Positions 46,101 to 55,120 of a DNA stretch of 64,000 bases are shown in pieces. Every line of letters begins with the position of its first letter. The first letter of the stretch is position 1. The translations under genes and the position numbers were made by a program. The stretch is from Cristatella mucedo. Lineage: Eukaryota > Bryozoa > Phylactolaemata > Cristatellidae. The stretch covers positions 4,049,501-4,113,500 of the forward strand of contig WPIO01000028.1 of the NCBI GenBank assembly GCA_009760855.2, given 5' to 3'. The notes beneath the pieces are model-generated. The model was not told the DNA's origin. It made no database searches and saw nothing but the letters and a program-made list of their open reading frames with translations.

Positions 46101-49100
46101 GTGGTCTTCTGAGTTAAGCGTTCCAACTTCAAGCAGTAATCAAGGAGGAAACCTAAACTCTGATTACAGGATGACGGTCGCACTACAGCATAGCTCGTGT
46201 TGAGAAATTCAAGGAGAACATGGAGCTGAGGCTTCCTCAGAGGAGTAAGGCGAGCACTTTCACCAGGATATACAGGACTTGAAACGTCGTTAGCAATGCC
46301 AGTATAACGAAACAGGATGGGGGACAATGTGCTAAGGGTTCTTTGAGAAAGCGATTTGCCCAAGAGCCGAAAATCTAGAGAATCTTATTCCTGAATCCTT
46401 ATCAGAGATAATTCTGAATGACCAGAGTAAATACATGCTATTTTTTTTTTATTCATTTGCTGTTCTTTTTCATCCAATGCTAATCATAATAGTAATTAAC
46501 TAAAGTCCTGGTCACATATGCAAAGTTGGTGGGGAATACTGGCCGTTTTCTATACTTCTGAGGTATAGATAATTACGAAATAACACTTGCAACATCGGGA
46601 CAAAAATATGTTATATTCAGCTATTACTATTATTACTCATTAGAAAGTTTAACTTTCATTAATGCACAAGCAGCCAGAAAATTTAAGAACTAGCAATTCC
46701 ACTGACACGAACTCTAACCTAAAATACACCAATACATTAGCAGAATAGTTGCATTCTAAGACTAATTAGTTGCTTATACTTTGCGTCATCCTTTCGACCA
46801 TAAAATCATGGCTGTCAAATCCACATTTAGATTTGCTGATCCTAAAAATTGTAAATCCATTTGCATTAAATATATTCTCTTAGCCCGAGACTAGCTGATA
46901 CCTCATGAACTAGACGAAAGCAAAACGTCAATGCAAGAGAGGGTCGTTTTGCAAAGAGCAATATCGACGATATGGTGAATAACCAGCTTGTCACAGCACG
47001 ATCTTGCTCAGCATTAAGGTGCTCCCCCAAACCTCAGACACAGTCGTGAATATGCAAGGCATTTCGTTCTAGCACTCACACGATTGTGCATAAAGATGTG
47101 GTGAATGTGCCCGGGGTCATACAGTCATGGTTCGAAATGTCCGATTTTGCGAATCGGCACCCATAGACCAGAAATGGTTGAAATAGTGCAATCTATCAGC
47201 AGCTAAGGTAGTAATAAAAAATTGTCCAAGCATGCTATCTGACAAACCAGGAATCTATACATATTCACGTGAGCATTAAATGAGTCTTGCCAGTTTTTGA
47301 ATAACCAGTTCTGAAGTATCAGCAATTTCAGTAACACCGGAAATTTTAAGATATTATAGAAACTTTAGTACAGAATCAACCACACTATATAGAACATGAA
47401 AATGAAAGCTGAGTAGTGCTTCAGGTAGCCGGCAAACAAAACTGACTTTAAAAACAGACAGCACCCTGCGTCATTCTTAGGCCAAAACCTGCACTATATC
47501 CTATGCTTTTTCAGGGGAGAGATGTTAAATTGCAGGTACACTGTGGTTGCACCTTCAGTGGCAGTTCTTCAAAGCTATAGCCACGAGCTCAATTTGCCAG
47601 TTTCATGGATAGCAAGCAAACTAAATGTTCAAATGTTCATTATACGACAGGTACTTTAAGCATGGCTACTGACCAAGATGGGGCATCCAAGGGTGAATCC
47701 AGGCATGGATAGGGACTGTGTCTGTCAAAGGATTCCAGTTCTCGACCTCTACTTGCAGGCGAGGCAGTACCAACTGTTCCAAGATGTTTTGAGTCATCCA
47801 AGTAGGCAGTAATGGCATCCAAGTTTCTATGACTTCCAGTAAGACTTCGGGATTTCGGCTATTCCACCGGCTGTAAGAGAACGACAATGTACTACTGATC
47901 TGGAATCAAAAGTGCTCAGTATAACAATGGGTTGTAAATAGTACATACACTGCACTCAGGCGAACAACAATCCTAGCAGTATGGCAGCTGCAGCTGTACA
48001 TGCCATCGGGTAAAAAAGAGGGTTTTCCACAATGCCAAGCATAATTAAGCTATGCGAAGCATGAGGAAATATTTATTGAGCCCAAAATAAAAAATAAAAC
48101 GTGCTGCTGGTATGTATGCGTTTAGCATTATGTCGTCCCACCACGATAACTGAATTGTCTGGCCAGGAATGAAGTTCACAAGCTTCTTCACTGTTTCTTC
48201 TGCTATAGCATATTCCACAAAGCCCGAGTTCTACCGATAGGGTCGGCTACTAGCGCAGGTCGAACACCCTGCCTCAGCCGCCGGTCGATACAGCTCCATA
48301 CTCGTTCAGTGGGGCTCAAATCAGGCTACTAGCTGGGCCACTTCATCAGCATCAAACAAGGATTCATCAAAAATGACTGCTGGCCATGCAGTGTGTGAAG
48401 AGGGTCGCCATCTTGCTGCCAATTGTAACAAACCCAAAGGAGAATATTTTAGCCTTGAAATTCAACTTGCTTGACCACGAATAACTCGAGCAAAGTACTG
48501 CTTTGATGACTCCTTGTTTGGTACTGACGAAGGAGCTCAGCCACTCATCTGAGCATCTCACACGGAACGTTTACAGAATGATATCAACAGGCGGATAAGG
48601 CAGATTGTTTGGCCTAGACCAGTCGCCGACCTTTTTAGTACAACTCATACACTATGGAACGTGCTGCAGCGGAAGTGACAACCCAGAAGCTGGTGGCCTC
48701 TACGCCTGGCCAGACAATGGAGGTCATAAAGAATCATGGTGGAACACAACACTAAATGCATACATACAATCAGCATAAATATTTGTTTTGGGTTATCGAG
48801 CTGGTTTGGTGCAGCTGTTAAGGTGCTCGCCCCGACCAAGGTCTGGCTGAGGTCGCAGGCTCGAGCCCCGAGGCATATGTGAAGTGCCTGAATAGCAATT
48901 AAGTTCCCTTAGGGCGCTATACCAATGAATTATACATATATATTTTTTCAAAAGCTTTGTGTAACTTTAGTATGAATAGCCGAACGAATTTACAGCCACA
49001 ACAGCGACGGCCATTATGCGAGGATTTTTGTAACTGTGTGGACATATGCATTCCAATAAATCAACATAGAAATGGTGACAATTATTGGAATGGTAACCAA

Positions 49101-52100
49101 GCTGTATTTTGTAAATTGACACCTCATCCTTTGCATCAGTCATGAGTAGAAAAACTTATGAAAGCAATCAAATGAGCTTGAGTTGGCAGTTGGTTAAAGC
49201 TGTAATACCAGTGCATGGATAGGCCTATTCATAAGGAGGTCAAGACGTTAAGACCTGACATCATAGGCCACACATACACTTTGACCAAGGTGGGCCCAGT
49301 TCATTGGTTGTGCAAGGCTTGGAACAAATGGCCGTACGAGGACAGTGGCCAGGGAGTCGGAAACAGTTAGGTGGAACTGTTAAGAAGGTTGAACGCCAAG
49401 AATAAGAAAAACTAAATCCCAAAGCCTGGAACTCACTCCCGACTTGCATCACAACAGCTCCTGACTTGACCACGTTTAAAGGGAGACTAAAAACATCTGT
49501 TTATCACAGCATTTGGTGAGTCCCTGTGATTAGACCTTTATCTGCTTCTGCGTGCTGACACTAACCATACTTGCGTGCTGACCCTGTGCTTGTCACCCCC
49601 TAACCATGTTATTCTTGTTGTTTATTGAACATTCTACCACTAACCATTCGACTGTGCTTCCTTTGCAGCAAATGTAGAGTGCCTAGAAAGAGACCGAGTT
49701 CTCTGAGGGAGCTATATCAAATGTATTATTATTACTGTTATATGCCATCTTAGCTATAACAGAAATTACATAATTAACGGTATTACGTTTTTGCCCACTG
49801 GCATTATATAGCCACGGCAGCCCCAGCTTAGCTAATGCCACGGGTGAAACCAAAGGCATCAAGTGGCTGTACAGCACGACCAGCAAGTAGGCAACAGTCA
49901 ATGGCGACAGGGTTTCTTGCATTCTTCCATCGTCGATCTCTAAACAAAAACTGATGAAGCAAGATTGTACGTATGCTTTAAACAAAAACTGATGAAGCAA
50001 GATTGTACGTGTGCTTTGCACAGCCACAAGAAAAACTGCTGTAGTGAACAGCTCTATCATCTGGGGATAGTCATGCTAAGGAGAGCAGGCCGTGGCCTGG
50101 TAAATAAAACCACTTACATGACTGCCGTGCGTATAATCGGCATCCAAGCATCCCAGAGAAGTTTCTGATAGGCGTCCATGTTGTCAAGTCCGCCACCGCC
50201 TGTCGAACTTGTAGTGAACCCTTCATCCAGAATGCTCTTCCACATTGTCACTGCTTCTAGTCCATGGCTGGGCTTCTGGAGTGGTTGCCAAGTGGCAAAG
50301 TGCTTTTTCATAAGTGGTGTAACTATAGCCATACTCAATGATGACAGTTCGTACATTTTGTATTCCTCATAAAATTCATCCTACAACGACCATCCATTCA
50401 TGAATACAACCCACAATCGCTCTCAAAAAATTACATTACAAATGTTCTTTAGGCGAATCACAGGAACTAGTCTTGTCAACAGTGGAGAGTGCAGTAAAGA
50501 GGTGGCAAGTTTATGGCAAATTGTGTGCACGGGATCTTTGACTGATTCAAGTTAATGAAAAAACGAGCCTCACACTTCCAATTAAGCAAAATACAGATTT
50601 AGCTTGCAAATAAACTTACCAAGATAAGAGAGAGGGTTACCAAAAGGCCAATACACAGTAAAGTAGCTAAAATAGTTCAAATCATGGTGCAGGTAAGGCA
50701 CTTGCTGTGGTTCCTCTACGGTGCTATAGGCATGAGCTATCCTACTCCTAACCAGAAGCTTTGCTCTTATACCATCACTTGGAGAAGTGCTTCTCAGTGT
50801 CACAATACAAGAACCGACTTGCTTTGATTTGTATGGCTTCGACAAAATTCACGCTTTGCTTCTACCTCCACCTCATAATTTTCTCGAGTGAAACGGAAAT
50901 GAGTCGTTGACAGCTCTCATTTAATAGCAAAGACGGGTTCATCAATCCGGGCTATTACACAATGCACAAATCATGAAAGCGAACATGGCACAAAGAAATG
51001 CACACTGGTGGCGCTACCAGGTGAGAAACTAACGGCCACCACCAGTTAAGACGGTTGTAACTGATGGAACACGCTACTTCCTCTGCTCAGATCCTATAAG
51101 TAAAGTCGAGTAATAAACAGCAAAAATGGCTACAGCCCACGACCTCGGTCATACAATGCATCCCTCTTGACCTCGGTCATCAAAGGCGAGAACATTAACC
51201 CCTGGGCCAAACCAGTGGAAGTGGCCTCAAGTTCCAGAGCGATGAATCCAATATTGCATCATGCTTGTCACGTAACAATCAGGCAACTGACTGGAAAAGT
51301 AGAGTTTGTCTTACACCTTCGGCAAATGAGATTGCATGGCCACAGCAATTCCTCCTCTTCCTTACTACACCTACTCTTTCCCTCTAGGAAAATTATTGGG
51401 CTAGATCTCCATCTGTCCTGTTCCAAAGTGACCTTTCATTAGACGACCATATCAGGTCCACAATCAAGTCTTCCTACTTTCAGCTACATAGCATTGCTAA
51501 AAATCAGGCTTGTTTAGACAGGGATACCATATCTAAGTTGGTCCATGCATTTGCGACATCCCATCTTCTGTAACTCACTGCTTGCTGGTCTATCGGCCTG
51601 TGCAATCAGGCACTTACAGCTGGTGCACAACACTGCAGCTAGGGTTGTCCGTCGTGAGCTTCGCAGCTGCCACATCTCACAACTTCTTGCCGATCTGCAC
51701 TGGCTACCAGCCAAGCAATCCATCGACTTTATGGCTTTGTCGCTCACTTTTAGGTCCCTTCATTCTTTGGCTCCAGCCTACCTATCAGATCTAATCCCCA
51801 ACCAGGCTAAGCATCGTACCACCTGCTTTTCGGAATCTAACTGTTTACCTATACCTCGTACAAACCTCAAATCCTCAGGAGACCTTGCCTTTAGTTCGTA
51901 TGTTCCCAAAGCCCGGAACTCACTCTCGACTTGCGTCACGACATCTCCTTACTTGACCACATTTAAAAAGAAATTAAAAACGAACCTATTTATCACACCA
52001 TTTAGTGGGTCCCTGTGATTCGACCTTTATGTGCTTATGCATGCTGACACTATGCATGCTGCCACTAACCACACTTACATGCTGACACTGTGCATGTCAT

Positions 52101-54919
52101 CCTTAACTGTGTTTTCCGTATTGTTTATCGAGCATTCTACCACTAAACAGTAGACCGTGCTTCCTTTGCAGCAAATGTAAAGCGCCTAGAAAGAGATTGA
52201 GTTCTCTGAGGGCTCTTATCAAGTGTTATTATTATTACCTGCTGGGATAGTGCAAGTATTGCAGCCCCCTCCCATCGTTTATGGCCAAAGACCATTCCAT
52301 TAAATGATCAATCTAATACAGCATCGATAGCTTCCCTAAGATGCAAGCTTTTACCAAGGTCCCATGAACATCAACAAGGCCAAACTAAATATACATGACA
52401 TACAACCTTTGTTTACCTGCAGCCTTTTAAAAAGTGTAGCACATTCCTCGAGATCAAGGGGCTGCAAAGAGCCATTGACAGCCGTCTCACCCAAGCTGGC
52501 TGAATTAGCCACAGGCTTGTCTGCATTGACAACCGCAGCACCAGATTCAGCAACTCCATCGGGAGATGAGCTGCTTGCTGGCTGCTGTGCTTCCAGGGTG
52601 CCATCCAGCTTCGAGGCCTGGGCCCCGTGCTGACTGGCGGCAGCCCTAGCCTCTAGTGACTCAACAATGCCAAGAACCGTGGCTAAGCGAGTGAGCATCA
52701 TTTCCTCCTGCTCACATATGGTTGCTAGCCGCTCCTGTTCATGCTGCATGTTCACTACCATATCTTTCTCATATCTACAAGCAAAAAAGCTTTGCAATAT
52801 TCTGGACAGTGCAAACCGTCATGCCATATAGTGCGTGAGCAGGTAAAATGTGAGCAATACAGCATTAACTTTTCATGTTAGCAAGCAAAGCAGCAGCACG
52901 AGCAACTGGATATGGTATCGGTGAATAAGATGCACTAGCACAGCATTTAACCTGACCACTGAGGGTTTGTGGGCAGCAATTAGGCTAGCAATGAGCATAT
53001 AAGCCTCTGCAGTCAGAGGTCACGGTCTAACTCCCAATGCCGAGACTCGGTTGGGTAAGATGGAATATTCAAATATTCCACTGGACTGCCCTTTACCCGG
53101 TGATTAATTGCAGTAATTAATTGCTGCTTGCCCACCGACCGCAGCAGGTAGAACACCAAGGGAAACTCATATATAAGCTCATGCTTCAAACGTTGCTTCT
53201 CGGAATCCAACAGTCTAGAAATACCCCATACAAACCTTAAATCCTTTGGAGACCGTGCATTTAGTTCATATGCTCCCAAAGCCTGGAACTCCCTCCCGAC
53301 CTGCGTCAAAACATCCCCTGACCTGATCACATTTAAAAGGAACCTAAAAACACACCTATTTAGGACAGCATTTAGTGGGTCCCTGTGACTCGTCTTTGAT
53401 GTGCTTATGCGTGCTGACACTGTGCATGCTGCCACTAACCACATTTGCATGCTGACCCTGTGCATGTCACCCCTAACCATATTATTCATTTGGTATGTTT
53501 TTCAAGCATGATTTTACTTACCATTCAATTGCATTTCACTTTACAGCAAATGTAAAGCGCCTAGAGAGAGATTGAGTTCTCTGAGGGCGCTTTATCAAGT
53601 GAATTATTATTATTATTATTATTATACATACTTTCAGAATTTAGGCGGGTTGATCTTTGCTGCTTATGAAAAAGCTTGGACATTTATTACACTTAAGTAA
53701 GGAGCACGGCTATTCGAGTTGCTGACGCCTGCCAATTTCAACAGGCAGCAAACTTTGACACTGTAACAGCCCACGCGACAGTCTTTTCAGCACCTCAAAA
53801 GTATCATTTGTGATGCTAATGATTATACTGACCATGCTGTGTGCGTTCGATCAGAATCCCAATTGGCAAACCCGTACACCAATAAACAGTCTGGCAGCAG
53901 TAATAAGAAAAAAGTAAGTTGATTACACATGCAGAGTATAGCTGAGCAAGCAGTCAGACTGCGTAGCCAGCTAAAACAGAACCCACGGCTGTTTGGTTTC
54001 GGGAGTAGATGCCAAGGTCTGCCTGAAAATCTATTCACAGCTTTAAGGCTTCTGATTCAACAAAATGAGACAATATTTACACAAGCAATCGAAGCTGGAG
54101 CTATGCACGGGTTGTGCAGGAGTTCAAACCATACCTTAGTTGCCTATCTCGCTGTATGATTTCTTCTTCTGTCATATCCACTAGCATATTCAAGTTGTGC
54201 AGCAACTCTGGCATGTCGAAAGCACGTGGCTGGCCGACTCCAGCATCACCAGGCCTCGAGCTTGGCACACCCACGTCGTCATCATCTGAGTCTGGCCTGT
54301 CGTGTCGCTTCGAAATAGCATGATAGCCGGAAAGAACACGCTGCTCTTTCCCGGTCATATCGATCACTTTGACCTTTGCGATTTCGCTGCGTTGCTCAGC
54401 GCGGCTCCGTTTATCACCCTTCGTCAGCACTTCGTCAATGGTCTTAAAAACATACTGAGGCTTTTTTTTCCCTGCAGGAAGCCAAAGAAGTGATTGCAGT
54501 CACCTTACTTCATTTTGAAACCGAGTCATCTTAAACCCTCACTAATGCAGGTGATGCTGATGCATAGGGTTGTTTTAGATTAGTAGATGATCATTGGTTC
54601 ATCTTGGATATAAATAAAAAATATTTCGCTTGTGTAGTACCTTAAATAACTTAATCTCTACCCAGGCAATTTACATAAGCCCAATGGCTCAAGCCTACGA
54701 CCCTGGTCGTTGAAGGCGAGCACCTTTACAGAGCAACTCTGCCCACTCAAAAGAGGAGACAGACTTACTAGTAGGCAGATGTAAAATTGTAAAATACAAA
54801 AGAATGAAGCACGTCTCTATGAGTCAAGCATGACCTTACTTGATGTGGTAAAAATATGTTCCACATTCAAACGGGTGCCAGTTTGGACTAGAAGCTAACA
54901 TCACATGCAGAGATGCAAG

Positions 54920-54967
<48 letters not shown>

Positions 54968-55066
54968 CTATAGCTATATTATATTAAGCTATAGCTAATA
55001 TATATTAAGCTATAGCTATTATATATTAGCTATATATATATATATATGCTCCGGATCTGCTCTCTG

Positions 55067-55120
<54 letters not shown>

